DNA from: Paraconexibacter antarcticus
GTDB taxonomy: Bacteria; Actinomycetota; Thermoleophilia; Solirubrobacterales; Solirubrobacteraceae
Length of the DNA: 64,000 nucleotides
Assembly (NCBI RefSeq): GCF_024220175.1
Contig: NZ_CP098502.1
Span: 1,240,001-1,304,000 of the forward strand
Direction of reading: 5' to 3'
The notes below the pieces were generated by a model. The model was not told where the DNA came from. It saw only the letters and a list, made by a program, of their open reading frames with translations, and made no database searches. Position 1 is the first letter of the stretch, and every line of letters begins with the position of its first letter. This document shows positions 26,656-36,823 of this stretch, in pieces. The position numbers were made by a program, and so were the translations under genes.

Positions 26656-27560
26656 TGAGCCAGAGCGACGTCAAAGTCCGCATCGCGTCGGTCAAGAACA
26701 TCCAGAAGATCACCCGCGCCATGGAGATGGTCGCGGCGGCGCGCCTGCGGCGGGCCGAGCAGCGGATCTCGTCGCTCCGTCCGTACGCGGGCGCCATCCG
26801 CCGCATGACCCGCCAGGCCGCCGAGGCGGCCGGCGGGGAGCTCGGCGCGCTCCCGATCCTCAAGGAGCACGAGAACGAGGGGACCGTCGCGATCCTCCTC
26901 GTCACCGCCGACCGCGGCCTCGCGGGTGCCTTCAACTCGCAGATCCTGCGGGCGGGCATCAGGGCCGGGACGGAGTACGAGGAGAACGGGAAGAAGGTCG
27001 TGTACTACGCGACCGGGCGCCGCGGCGTCTCCTCGCTCGCCTTCCGCGGCAAGGAGACGGCCGGGGCCTACACCGGGTTCACCGACCGTCCCGCCTACGC
27101 GAACGCCCGGGAGATCGCCGAGGCCCTCGTGGCCGCGTACGTCGACGAGAAGGTCGACCGCGTGGAGATCTTCTACAACGGCTACGTGTCGCCGCTCGTG
27201 CAGGAGGTCCGTCGCGAGACGCTCCTCCCGCTGCAGCAGGCGACGATCCTCGAGGGCAACGACGAGGAGAACGACGGCGCGGACGAGCCCACCGGGCACC
27301 ACGCGCTCGTCGAGTACGAGCCGGACCCCGCGGACATCCTCAAGCGCCTCGTGCCGGACTACGTGGAGATCTCGGTCTTCCGTGCGCTGCTGGAGTCCAC
27401 CGCATCGGAGCACGGTGCGCGCATGACGGCCATGCGCAACGCGTCGGAGAACGCCGGCGAGGTCATCACCGACCTCACGCTGGAGATGAACCGCGTGCGT
27501 CAGGCCGAGATCACGCAGGAGATCATGGAAGTCGTCGCCGGCGCCGAGGCGCTGGTGTAA
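26655..27560 (+). CDS. atpG: ATP synthase subunit gamma
   Basis: Gamma is the central rotor shaft. The 301-residue product begins with the coiled N-terminal helix VKVRIASVKNIQKITRAMEMVAA-type and ends with the partner helix RMTAMRNASENAGEVITDLTLEMN-type and RQAEITQEIMEVV. An acidic insertion around 205-213 (NDEENDGADE) lengthens the globular part slightly. It is coupled to atpA by a one-base overlap. Confidence 0.96.
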
Positions 27561-28979
<1,419 letters not shown>

Positions 28980-28986
28980 TCTGAGC

Positions 28987-29415
28987 ATGGCCCGCTCCAC
29001 GTTCACGGCGGAAGTCCTCACCCCCGAGGGTGAGGTCTTCAACGGCGAGGTCGAGATGGTCTCGACCCGCACCGAGGTCGGGTCGCTCGGCATCCTGGGC
29101 AACCACCAGCCGCTGCTCGGCATGCTCGCGCCCACCGCGCTGCGGCTCTACCAGTCCGAGACCGACATCGTGACCTTCGCCCAGGGCGAGGGGTACGTGC
29201 AGGTCGCCGACAACCACGTGCTCGTGCTCGTGGAGGACGCGATCCCGTCCGGCGACCTCGACGTCGCGGACCTGCGCGACAAGGTGTCCCGCGCGGAGTC
29301 GGAGATCGCCGAGGCCGAGGAGGGCTCCGAGGCCCAGGCCAAGGCCAGGCGCGACAAGCGCCGCTGGGAGACGTTCATCGCCGTGGCCGAGGGCCCGGCG
29401 CCCACCGCGTCCTAG
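28987..29415 (+). CDS. atpC: ATP synthase subunit epsilon
   Basis: Epsilon is the small rotor subunit that couples and regulates F1. The 142-residue product has the N-terminal beta sandwich (FTAEVLTPEGEVFNGEVEMV, then GSLGILGNHQPLLGML) and a C-terminal helical hairpin rich in Ala/Glu/Lys. It ends the operon and is followed 21 bp later by a GC stem with a T-rich tail. Confidence 0.95.
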   Translation: MARSTFTAEVLTPEGEVFNGEVEMVSTRTEVGSLGILGNHQPLLGMLAPTALRLYQSETDIVTFAQGEGYVQVADNHVLVLVEDAIPSGDLDVADLRDKVSRAESEIAEAEEGSEAQAKARRDKRRWETFIAVAEGPAPTAS

Positions 29416-29436
29416 CCCCGCCGCACCACGCCTGAC

Positions 29437-29481
29437 CGACGGCCCGTCGCCCCCTCGCGGAGCGGCGGGCCGTCGCTCTTT
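29437..29481. terminator. Intrinsic terminator of the atp operon
   Basis: CGACGGCCCG (29437-29446) pairs perfectly with CGGGCCGTCG (29466-29475) and is followed by CTCTTT. It also lies at the 3' end of the convergent small membrane-protein gene. It is the most classical terminator in the window. Confidence 0.85.
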
Positions 29482-29786
29482 CAGCACGAGGAGCCGCTGT
29501 CGGCGCCGGTGCTCGAACTGCTGTCGAAGCCTGCACCGCAGTCCGTGCCCCAGCCGCTGTCGGCGGGCCACCCGGTCCCGGCGTCCGAGCCCCAGCGGTG
29601 GGCACCGTCAGGACGCCATCGGGGCGGAGCGCCGGGTCGCGGGTCGCGGCTGCCCGCGAGCCGCGCGAGCCGGACGACGAGGACCAGGACGGCGATCCAG
29701 GTGGCGAAGACGGTGGCCGGGATGGCGAGGACCCACCAGAACGGCGGGAACGGCAGCACGGCGGCGAGCAGGAGGGGCGTGGTCAT
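29481..29786 (-). CDS. Small membrane protein with Ser/Gly/Cys-rich tail
   Basis: The 101-residue protein begins with two hydrophobic segments (about 4-18 and 20-42), including the aromatic FPPFWWV. It continues with a basic/Pro linker and ends in a Ser-, Gly- and Asp-rich tail with two cysteines, closing GADSGSSC. I do not recognise a family. Similar Cys/Gly/Ser tails occur in some actinobacterial membrane proteins of unknown role. The ATG at 29786 is favoured by TACGGT 6 nt upstream; the longer frame is Arg-rich and not credible. Confidence 0.6.
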   Translation of the reverse strand: MTTPLLLAAVLPFPPFWWVLAIPATVFATWIAVLVLVVRLARLAGSRDPRPGAPPRWRPDGAHRWGSDAGTGWPADSGWGTDCGAGFDSSSSTGADSGSSC

Positions 29787-29792
29787 GGCCGG

Positions 29793-29798
29793 ACCGTA
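29793..29798 (-). promoter_or_regulatory. -10-like hexamer of the small membrane-protein gene
   Basis: Minus-strand TACGGT ends 6 nt before the ATG at 29786. Confidence 0.45.
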
Positions 29799-29947
29799 CG
29801 ACCGCCGGACCGCCGGTCCACCCGACCGCACACTTCCGGCACGAAATCGGCGCTCCGCCGGCACGAAACGCCGTCCCGGGCGAACCCGCGGCGGCCGCAT
29901 CCGGCGGTCACGGCCGCCCATGCGGTGGTCCCGCCTGCCCCGTCCTC

Positions 29948-29953
29948 TACCCT
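29948..29953 (+). promoter_or_regulatory. -10-like hexamer of the M20 peptidase gene
   Basis: TACCCT ends 6 nt before the GTG at 29960 and supports that start. Confidence 0.5.
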
Positions 29954-29959
29954 CCACCT

Positions 29960-31102
29960 GTGGACGAAGGGCTTCTCGCTCAGCGGCTGATGACGTACGA
30001 CACGTCGAAGCCCGACCAGTTGCAGGCGGCGGCGGCCTTCCTCAAGGGGTGGCTCGAGTCACGCAACCTCGCCTTCGAGGAGCGCTCGCACAACGGCCTG
30101 CCGGTCATCGTCGCATCGGCGGGCGCGGCCGCCGGCCCGGGCATTCCGACGGTCGTCCTCCACGGGCACCTCGACGTCGTCCCCGCCTTCGCGCACCAGT
30201 TCACGCCCAAGGTCGAGGGGGACCGCCTCATCGGGCGCGGCGCCTACGACATGAAGGGCGCGCTCGCGGCGATGATGTGCACGCTCGAGGACGTCAGCGC
30301 CCAGGACCGGGTCCGGATCCTCTTCTACTGCGTCCCCGACGAGGAGTCCGAGGACGTCGAGGACCGCTCGACCGATGCCCTCGTCGCCGAGGGCATCCCG
30401 GCCGACTTCGCGATCACGGGCGAGCCGACCGATCTGCACATCGGGGTCCAGGCGAAGGGCGTCCTGGCGATCCGCGTCGAGGTGAGCGGCACCGCGTGCC
30501 ACGGCTCGACGCCCTGGCAGGGGGACAACGCGATCCTCAAGGCGCACGACGTCTTCCGCCGCATCGAGACGCTGCCCTTCAGCCGCATGTCCTCGGACCT
30601 CTTCGACCGCCCGTCGATCAACCTCGCCCGCATCGAGGGCGGCGACGCGTTCAACAAGGTCCCCGACCGCTGCTGGATGGATGTCGACATCCGCTTCCTC
30701 CCGGGGCAGGACACCGGCGAGATCCTCGCCCAGATCCGCTCGATCGCCGACACCGCGATCCTGAAGTGCTTCACGCGCGCCCCGGCGATCGTGAGCCGGA
30801 CGAACCCGTACGTGCTCGCGCTCCGCGACGGCATCTCCCGCTCGATCGAGGGGGACGCGCTGAGCGTCGGCCGCGACGGCGCGTCCGACGCGATCTCCTT
30901 CCTGGAGGCAGGCATCCCCGCCGTCGAGTTCGGCCCGGTCGGCGCCGGTCACCACGGCCCGGAGGAGTGGGTGTCGCTCACGAGCCTCGCGCGCTACCGG
31001 CAGGCGCTCGGGGACTTCGTCCACGCGCTGCCGAGCTGGCTCGAGAAGCTCGACCCGGCCGCCGGCCCGGACCTGCGCTCCGTCGAGGGCGGCCTGGCTT
31101 GA
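29960..31102 (+). CDS. M20-family metallopeptidase / deacylase
   Basis: The 380-residue protein belongs to the M20 family (ArgE, DapE, carboxypeptidase G2). Metal ligands are seen in order: HGHLDVV near 69, GAYDMKG near 94 with bridging Asp, PDEESED near 127 with catalytic Glu, GEPTD near 153, and the terminal GAGHHGPEEW near 331. The inserted dimerisation domain carries CHGSTPWQGDNAI. DapE-type succinyl-DAP desuccinylase or a dipeptidase are both possible. It precedes an LCP gene by 10 bp and may be in the same transcript. Confidence 0.88.
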   Translation: MDEGLLAQRLMTYDTSKPDQLQAAAAFLKGWLESRNLAFEERSHNGLPVIVASAGAAAGPGIPTVVLHGHLDVVPAFAHQFTPKVEGDRLIGRGAYDMKGALAAMMCTLEDVSAQDRVRILFYCVPDEESEDVEDRSTDALVAEGIPADFAITGEPTDLHIGVQAKGVLAIRVEVSGTACHGSTPWQGDNAILKAHDVFRRIETLPFSRMSSDLFDRPSINLARIEGGDAFNKVPDRCWMDVDIRFLPGQDTGEILAQIRSIADTAILKCFTRAPAIVSRTNPYVLALRDGISRSIEGDALSVGRDGASDAISFLEAGIPAVEFGPVGAGHHGPEEWVSLTSLARYRQALGDFVHALPSWLEKLDPAAGPDLRSVEGGLA

Positions 31103-31112
31103 GGTCGTCGGG

Positions 31113-32690
31113 GTGAAGGGGGAGGACGGGCTCCGGTTGCCGCACGCCGGGGTCCCGCTCTTCAAGCGCATCGCGATCGCCGGGGTCCTCATCACCTTCC
31201 TGACGTCCGGCGCGGTCGCCGCCGCGACGCTGCTGAAGGTCGACGAGATCGTCCAGAAGGTCATCCCGCCGTCGCACCGGGTCCACATCGACCCGAAGAT
31301 TATCGAGCCGACGAAGGCCGGCAAGCCGCAGACGATCCTGCTCGTCGGCTCCGACAAGCGCTTCGGCGCGGGCAAGGGCGACGCGCGCTCGGACACGATG
31401 ATGCTCGTCCGCCTGGACCCGAAGCAGCAGGCGACCGCGGTCATGTCGATCCCGCGCGACCTCGTGACGGACATCCCGGGCTACGGGACGCAGAAGATCA
31501 ACGCCGCCTACTCCTACGGCGGGCTGAACCTCGTCCTGGAGACCGTCCGTCAGGTGCTCAGCGGCGGGCCGTACGCCGCGCCCGGTCACGAGTTCAAGAT
31601 CAACCACGTCGTCGGGGTGAACTTCCGCGGCTTCCGCCGCGTCGTCGACTTCGTCGGCTGCGTCTACACCGACGTCGACCGCCGCTACTACCACTCGAAC
31701 CTCGGGCTGCCGCCGGCCGCGCAGTACGCCGAGATCGACATCCAGCCCGGCTACCAGAAGCTCTGCGGGCAGCGGGCGCTCGACTACGTGCGCTTCCGCC
31801 ACGCCGACTCGGACGTCGTGCGGGCCGCGCGCCAGCAGGGCTTCCTGCGCAACGCGAAGGACCAGATCGGCACGAGCCACCTGCTCTCGAACATCGACCC
31901 GCTCGCCGCGGCGATCGGCAAGTCGACGGAGGCGGACGCGAACCTCGCCTCGGTGCCCGCGATCCTGCGCATCCTCGAGCTCGCGATCAAGTCCGTCGGG
32001 CACCCGGTCCGCGAGATCGAGTTCCCGCACCAGTTCGTCAACACACCGACCGAGTCGTACGTGACCGCGAACCCGGTGGACATCGCCAAGGCGGTCGACT
32101 CCTTCCTCCACGCGAAGGCGCTGAAGAAGGCGCCGAAGGCGACGGCGCCCGCGGGGCTGCGGGCGCCGAGGACCGGGAAGCACGGCAAGCGCGCGGCACC
32201 GGCGCCGTTCGACTACGCGGCCGCCGGCCTCGTCCTCGACCGCCGCCCGAGCGAGGACCTCGTCGCGCCGCTCGCCGCCAAGGGCACGGTGCGGTTCCCG
32301 CTGTACTTCGCGAAGGCCATCACGACGACCGGCCGGTACCCGGCGAACACCCCCGACGCTCCCGAGCCGCGCGGCTACATCCTCCGCGACCGCGCCGGCA
32401 GGCGGCACCAGGCCTACCGCATCGTCGTCATCCAGAACGAGCCCGAGGGCCAGTACTACGGCATCGAGGGGACGACCTGGAAGACCCCGCCGATCCTCGA
32501 CGGGGACAGCGACAAGGTCCGCATGCGGGGGCGGACGTACGAGCTGCACTACGATGGGACCCGTCTTCGGACCGTCGCCTGGCGTACCCCCGAGGCGGTC
32601 TACTGGGTCTCGAACACCTTGTCCCTCTCGCTGTCCAACAAGCAGATGCGCGGTATCGCGCGCTCGCTCACCCGGGTCGGTTCCCGGTGA
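31113..32690 (+). CDS. LytR-CpsA-Psr (LCP) protein 1 with extra C-terminal domain
   Basis: LCP enzymes transfer polyprenyl-linked glycans onto peptidoglycan. The 525-residue protein has one membrane anchor (about 19-42) and an LCP domain (about 70-300). That domain shows LLVGSDKR, ARSDTMMLVRLDP, VMSIPRDL, KINAAYSYGG and the late DYVRFRHADSD, all with the conserved Arg/Asp residues that bind lipid pyrophosphate. After a basic linker (about 325-355) comes a C-terminal domain of about 155 residues, shared with the next protein, including GQYYGIEGTTW and AVYWVSNTL. The GTG at 31113 is the start. Confidence 0.92.
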   Translation: MKGEDGLRLPHAGVPLFKRIAIAGVLITFLTSGAVAAATLLKVDEIVQKVIPPSHRVHIDPKIIEPTKAGKPQTILLVGSDKRFGAGKGDARSDTMMLVRLDPKQQATAVMSIPRDLVTDIPGYGTQKINAAYSYGGLNLVLETVRQVLSGGPYAAPGHEFKINHVVGVNFRGFRRVVDFVGCVYTDVDRRYYHSNLGLPPAAQYAEIDIQPGYQKLCGQRALDYVRFRHADSDVVRAARQQGFLRNAKDQIGTSHLLSNIDPLAAAIGKSTEADANLASVPAILRILELAIKSVGHPVREIEFPHQFVNTPTESYVTANPVDIAKAVDSFLHAKALKKAPKATAPAGLRAPRTGKHGKRAAPAPFDYAAAGLVLDRRPSEDLVAPLAAKGTVRFPLYFAKAITTTGRYPANTPDAPEPRGYILRDRAGRRHQAYRIVVIQNEPEGQYYGIEGTTWKTPPILDGDSDKVRMRGRTYELHYDGTRLRTVAWRTPEAVYWVSNTLSLSLSNKQMRGIARSLTRVGSR

Positions 32691-34231
32691 GCGTCGCCGT
32701 CGACTCCGAGAAGCCGCCCCGGCCGGGGCTCTCCGTCGTGAAGCGGATGGCGCTCGCCGCGCTCATCATCATGCTCTCCACGGCGGCGGCCGTCGCGACC
32801 GCCGCGCTGCTCGAGATCAAGGACGACGTCACGATCTTCATCCGCGCGGGCGGCGTCCACAACCGCATCAAGAACGTCGAGGGCGCGCTCGACAACGTCA
32901 GCGCCGGCGGCCCGCAGACGATCCTCGTGCTCGGCTCCGACCGGCGCTTCATCGACAAGAAGACCGGCGCCCCCGCGCGGTCGGACACGATGCTGCTCAT
33001 CCGCCTGGACCCGTCGAAGGCGGCGACCACCGTCATGTCGGTGCCGCGCGACCTGCGGGTGCAGATCCCGGGCCACGGGATGGGCAAGATCAACCAGGCG
33101 TACGAGCAGGGCGGCCCGGTGCTCGCGGTGAAGACCGTCCGCAACCTCCTGCACATCCCGATCAGCCACGTCGTCAACGTGAACTTCGGCGGCTTCCAGC
33201 GCGCCGTCGACCGGCTCGGCTGCGTCTACATGGACGTGGACCGGACGTACTACCACTCGAACGCCGGGCTGCCGCCGAGCGCCCAGTACTCCGAGATCAA
33301 CGTGAAGGCCGGCTACCAGCGGCTGTGCGGGGAGAACGCGCTCGCCTTCGTCCGCTTCCGCCACGCCGACTCCGACCTCGTCCGCGCCGCCCGCCAGCAG
33401 GACTTCCTCCGCGAGGCGAAGGACCAGATCGGCGTGAACAAGATCTTCTCCGACCGCAAGACGCTGCTGAAGATCTTCGGCCGCTACACGCAGACGGACA
33501 TCGGCACCGAGGCGGCGATCCTGCGCCTGCTGAAGCTCGCGGTGCAGTCGGCGAGCAACCCGGTCCAGCAGATCCAGTTCGAGCCGGTGAGCGACATCCC
33601 CGGCAGCTCGGACCTCGCGATCGCCCCGGCGACGCTGCAGCGCCTGGCGCGGCAGTTCATGGACGCGAAGAGCACGAAGTCCACCCGCGCGAAGGTGAAG
33701 AAGACCGCGAGCGACAAGGCCCGCGAGAAGCGCCAGAAGAAGCAGAAGCGCCGCTCGAACTCGTCCGTGCCGGCCGGGCTCTTCCTCGCCCAGCAGGGGG
33801 GGGAGGACCAGGCCGTGCGCCTCGCGACCGACCCGAAGCACCCGCTGTCGTTCCCCGTCTACTACCCGAAGCTCGCCGTCCTCGGGTCGACGTACGTCAC
33901 CAGCGACAACCGCGCCTACCGCATCCTCGACCGCGACCCGAAGAAGAAGGGCCACGAGGCGTACCGGATCGTCGCGTCCGCTCCGGGCATCGGTCAGTAC
34001 TACGGCGTGGAGGGGACGACGTGGAAGGACGCGCCGATCCTCGGTAGCCCGACGAGCACGAAGAAGGTCAACGGGCGCACGCTGAAGCTCTACGGCGACG
34101 GGGGCCGGCTGCGGCTCGTCGCGTGGTCGACGCCGCGCGCCGTGTACTGGGTCTCCAACACGCTCCTGCAGTCCCTGACGAACGGGCAGATGATCGCCAT
34201 CGCCGACTCGCTGACCCGTCCCGGGAGCTGA
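32687..34231 (+). CDS. LytR-CpsA-Psr (LCP) protein 2, tandem paralogue
   Basis: The 514-residue paralogue overlaps LCP1 by GTGA. It has a membrane anchor (about 18-40) and an LCP core (about 75-300) with LVLGSDRR, ARSDTMLLIRLDP, VMSVPRDL and AFVRFRHADSDLVR. A very basic linker (about 328-355, mostly Lys/Arg/Ser) leads to the C-terminal domain (about 360-514), with GQYYGVEGTTW and AVYWVSNTLLQSL. The paralogues diverge most in the linker. The role is presumably glycan ligation to the wall; the C-terminal domain is unassigned. Confidence 0.92.
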   Translation: MSVAVDSEKPPRPGLSVVKRMALAALIIMLSTAAAVATAALLEIKDDVTIFIRAGGVHNRIKNVEGALDNVSAGGPQTILVLGSDRRFIDKKTGAPARSDTMLLIRLDPSKAATTVMSVPRDLRVQIPGHGMGKINQAYEQGGPVLAVKTVRNLLHIPISHVVNVNFGGFQRAVDRLGCVYMDVDRTYYHSNAGLPPSAQYSEINVKAGYQRLCGENALAFVRFRHADSDLVRAARQQDFLREAKDQIGVNKIFSDRKTLLKIFGRYTQTDIGTEAAILRLLKLAVQSASNPVQQIQFEPVSDIPGSSDLAIAPATLQRLARQFMDAKSTKSTRAKVKKTASDKAREKRQKKQKRRSNSSVPAGLFLAQQGGEDQAVRLATDPKHPLSFPVYYPKLAVLGSTYVTSDNRAYRILDRDPKKKGHEAYRIVASAPGIGQYYGVEGTTWKDAPILGSPTSTKKVNGRTLKLYGDGGRLRLVAWSTPRAVYWVSNTLLQSLTNGQMIAIADSLTRPGS

Positions 34232-34261
34232 CGCGAGCGGGCGCGCGGGCGCGCCAGCGAC

Positions 34262-34267
34262 TACCCT
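34262..34267 (+). promoter_or_regulatory. -10-like hexamer of ugd
   Basis: TACCCT ends 10 nt before the ATG at 34278, in the 46-bp gap after LCP2. Confidence 0.5.
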
Positions 34268-34277
34268 TCCGCAGCTT

Positions 34278-35600
34278 ATGAGCATGCAGCGAGAGCCGAT
34301 CGGCGTCATCGGAACGGGGTACGTGGGCCTGGTCACGGCGGCCGGGTTCGCCGAGCTGGGCAGCGACGTCTACTGCATCGACATCGACGCGGACAAGATC
34401 GCGCGTCTCGAGCGCGGCGAGATCCCGATCTACGAGCCCGGGCTCGAGGAGATGGTCTCCCGCAACCGCGAGCGGCTGCACTTCTCGACCGACATCGGGA
34501 CCGCCCTCGACAAGGCCCGTCTGCTCTTCGTCGCCGTCGGCACGCCCCCGACCTACTCCGGCGACGCCGACCTCTCGGCCGTCAACGCGGTCGTCGCGGC
34601 GATGCCCGCCTCCGACCGCCACGCGCTCGTCATGAAGTCGACCGTTCCGGTCGGCACCGGCCGCAACATCAAGCGCGTCTTCGTCGAGCAGGGCAAGGAC
34701 GGCTTCCGCTACGTCTCCTGCCCGGAGTTCCTCAAGGAGGGCACCGCGGTAGGCGACTTCCTGCACCCGGACCGCGTCGTCGTCGGCGACGATGGGGACT
34801 GGGCGGGCGACGCCGTGGTCGACCTCTACCGGCCGCTGCTGAGCGCCGAGCACGGCGGCGAGGAGGCGGGCGAGCTCGTCCGCACCGACATCGCGAGCGC
34901 CGAGATGGTGAAGCTCGCGTCGAACGCCTTCCTCGCGACGAAGATCTCGTTCATCAACGAGATCGCCAACGTCTGCGAGGAGACCGGCGCCGACGTCATC
35001 GAGGTCGCCAAGGGCATGGGTCTCGACGACCGCATCGGCCCGAAGTTCCTGCAGGCCGGCGTCGGCTTCGGCGGGTCGTGCTTCCCGAAGGACGTCAACG
35101 CGCTCAAGCAGCTCGCGGGCAACTCCGGGTACCACTTCCAGCTCCTCAACGCCGTCATCGAGGTGAACGAGCTGCAGAAGCGGCGCGTCATGGGCAAGCT
35201 CGAGAAGCACCTCGGCTCGCTCATCGGCAAGCGCATCGCGCTCCTCGGCCTCGCCTTCAAGCCGAACACCGACGACATGCGCGAGGCGACGTCGCTCGTC
35301 CTCTCCGCCCGCCTGCAGGCCGCGGGCGCGCACATCAGCGTGTACGACCCGATCGCCGAGGAGGAGGCGCGCAAGCTCATCCAGGGCGTGCGCTTCGCCG
35401 ACTCCGCCCTCGATGCGGTGACCGGCGCGGACGCGGTCGTGCTCGTGACCGAGTGGCAGGAGTTCCGTGACCTCGACTGGGCGCAGGTCGCCGAGGCGAT
35501 GGCGGGCACGACGCTCGTCGACGGTCGCAACGCGCTCGACCCCGGCCTGGTGCGTGACGCCGGGCTGACGTACGAGGGCATCGGGCGCGGAACCGCTTAG
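34278..35600 (+). CDS. ugd: UDP-glucose 6-dehydrogenase
   Basis: Ugd oxidises UDP-glucose twice with NAD to UDP-glucuronate, a precursor of acidic envelope polysaccharides. The 440-residue protein has the NAD motif GTGYVGLVTAAGFAELG from residue 10, CPEFLKEGTAVGDF near 151, the catalytic Cys in GFGGSCFPKD near 268, and AFKPNTDDMREA near 330. GDP-mannose dehydrogenase is a related alternative, but EFLKEGTAVGDFLHPDR fits Ugd. A UGPase that could supply UDP-glucose is encoded at 41269. Confidence 0.93.
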   Translation: MSMQREPIGVIGTGYVGLVTAAGFAELGSDVYCIDIDADKIARLERGEIPIYEPGLEEMVSRNRERLHFSTDIGTALDKARLLFVAVGTPPTYSGDADLSAVNAVVAAMPASDRHALVMKSTVPVGTGRNIKRVFVEQGKDGFRYVSCPEFLKEGTAVGDFLHPDRVVVGDDGDWAGDAVVDLYRPLLSAEHGGEEAGELVRTDIASAEMVKLASNAFLATKISFINEIANVCEETGADVIEVAKGMGLDDRIGPKFLQAGVGFGGSCFPKDVNALKQLAGNSGYHFQLLNAVIEVNELQKRRVMGKLEKHLGSLIGKRIALLGLAFKPNTDDMREATSLVLSARLQAAGAHISVYDPIAEEEARKLIQGVRFADSALDAVTGADAVVLVTEWQEFRDLDWAQVAEAMAGTTLVDGRNALDPGLVRDAGLTYEGIGRGTA

Positions 35601-35670
35601 CGCGATCTGACATCCTCCGCGGCGACTGCGGCGGGGGTTCCGGCGTCCGGTCAACGGAGAGGGAGACGAT

Positions 35671-36783
35671 GTGCAGGCAGTGATCTTGGTCGGAGGCGAA
35701 GGCACGCGGCTGCGGCCGCTGACCAGCGGGACCCCGAAGCCGATCGTGACGTTCGTCGACCGGCCGTTCATGGGCTTCATGCTGCAGTGGCTCGCGCGCC
35801 ACGGCGTCGAGGACGTCGTCATGTGCTGCGGCTTCCTCGCGACGAAGGTCAAGGACATCCTCGGGGACGGCTCCGAGTTCGGCGTGCGGCTCCAGTTCGT
35901 GGAGGAGCCCGAACCCCGCGGCACCGCCGGCGCGCTGAAGTTCGCCGAGCAGCTCCTGCAGGACCGCTTCCTCATGCTCAACGGCGACACGCTGACCGAC
36001 GCGGACATCACCGCGCAGATCGCGCAGCACGAGGCGACGGGTGCGACCGGCACGCTCGGCCTCGTCCCCGTCGACGACCCGTCCGCCTACGGCCTCGTCA
36101 TGCGCAACGAGGATGCGAGCGTCTCCGGCTTCCTCGAGAAGCCCGGTCCCGACCAGCTCGAGGGCATCGACCGCTTCTACGTCTCCGGCGGCATCTACGT
36201 CCTCGAGCGCCAGGTGCTCGACATGATCCCGCCGCACGAGAACGTCTCGATCGAGACCGAGATCTGGCCCGCGCTCGTCGGTGACGGCCTCTACGGCTAC
36301 GGCCACGACGGCGCCTACTGGATGGACATCGGCACGCCCGAACGCTACCTGCAGGGGACGGCCGACATCCTCGAGGGCCGCGTGCACACCGCCGTCTCCG
36401 ACCGGCTGAACGGCGACCGCCAGGCGCTCGAGGGCGACGTCGAGGACGGCGCCACGATCACCGGCGCGGTCATCGTCGAGGCGGGCGCGCGGATCGCCGC
36501 CGGCGCGACGGTCACGGGCCCGGCGGTCATCGGCGCGGGGACGACGGTCGCCGCCGGCGCGACCGTCGAGCGCGCGGTCATCCTCGCCGGCGGCCGGGTG
36601 GCGGCGGACGCGATCGTGCGGGATGCCATCCTGTCTCCCAACGTCAGCATCGGCGAGCGCACGACGGTCAGCGAGCTGGCCGTGCTCGGCGAAGGCGTGA
36701 GCGTCGGGGCGGACAACCTCCTCGGCGCGGCGGTCAAGCTGTTCCCCGGCACCACGCTCGGTGACGGGGCGATCAAGGTCTGA
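35671..36783 (+). CDS. Mannose-1-phosphate guanylyltransferase-type nucleotidyltransferase
   Basis: The 370-residue enzyme has an N-terminal nucleotidyltransferase domain with the signature GGEGTRLRPLTSGTPKP at 8-24, NGDTLTD near 104 and an EKP motif near 156. Its C-terminal third is a left-handed beta helix with many GA-x-I-A-x-G-type hexapeptide repeats (about 255-370). This architecture matches GDP-mannose pyrophosphorylase of actinobacteria (ManB/ManC-like); glucose-1-phosphate specificity cannot be excluded. The GTG at 35671 follows AGGGAG by 6 nt. The next gene makes the hexose phosphates. Confidence 0.85.
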   Translation: MQAVILVGGEGTRLRPLTSGTPKPIVTFVDRPFMGFMLQWLARHGVEDVVMCCGFLATKVKDILGDGSEFGVRLQFVEEPEPRGTAGALKFAEQLLQDRFLMLNGDTLTDADITAQIAQHEATGATGTLGLVPVDDPSAYGLVMRNEDASVSGFLEKPGPDQLEGIDRFYVSGGIYVLERQVLDMIPPHENVSIETEIWPALVGDGLYGYGHDGAYWMDIGTPERYLQGTADILEGRVHTAVSDRLNGDRQALEGDVEDGATITGAVIVEAGARIAAGATVTGPAVIGAGTTVAAGATVERAVILAGGRVAADAIVRDAILSPNVSIGERTTVSELAVLGEGVSVGADNLLGAAVKLFPGTTLGDGAIKV

Positions 36784-36823
36784 GGCCGGCAAAGCCGGCA
36801 GCGAGAGGAAGAGCGAGAGCGCG

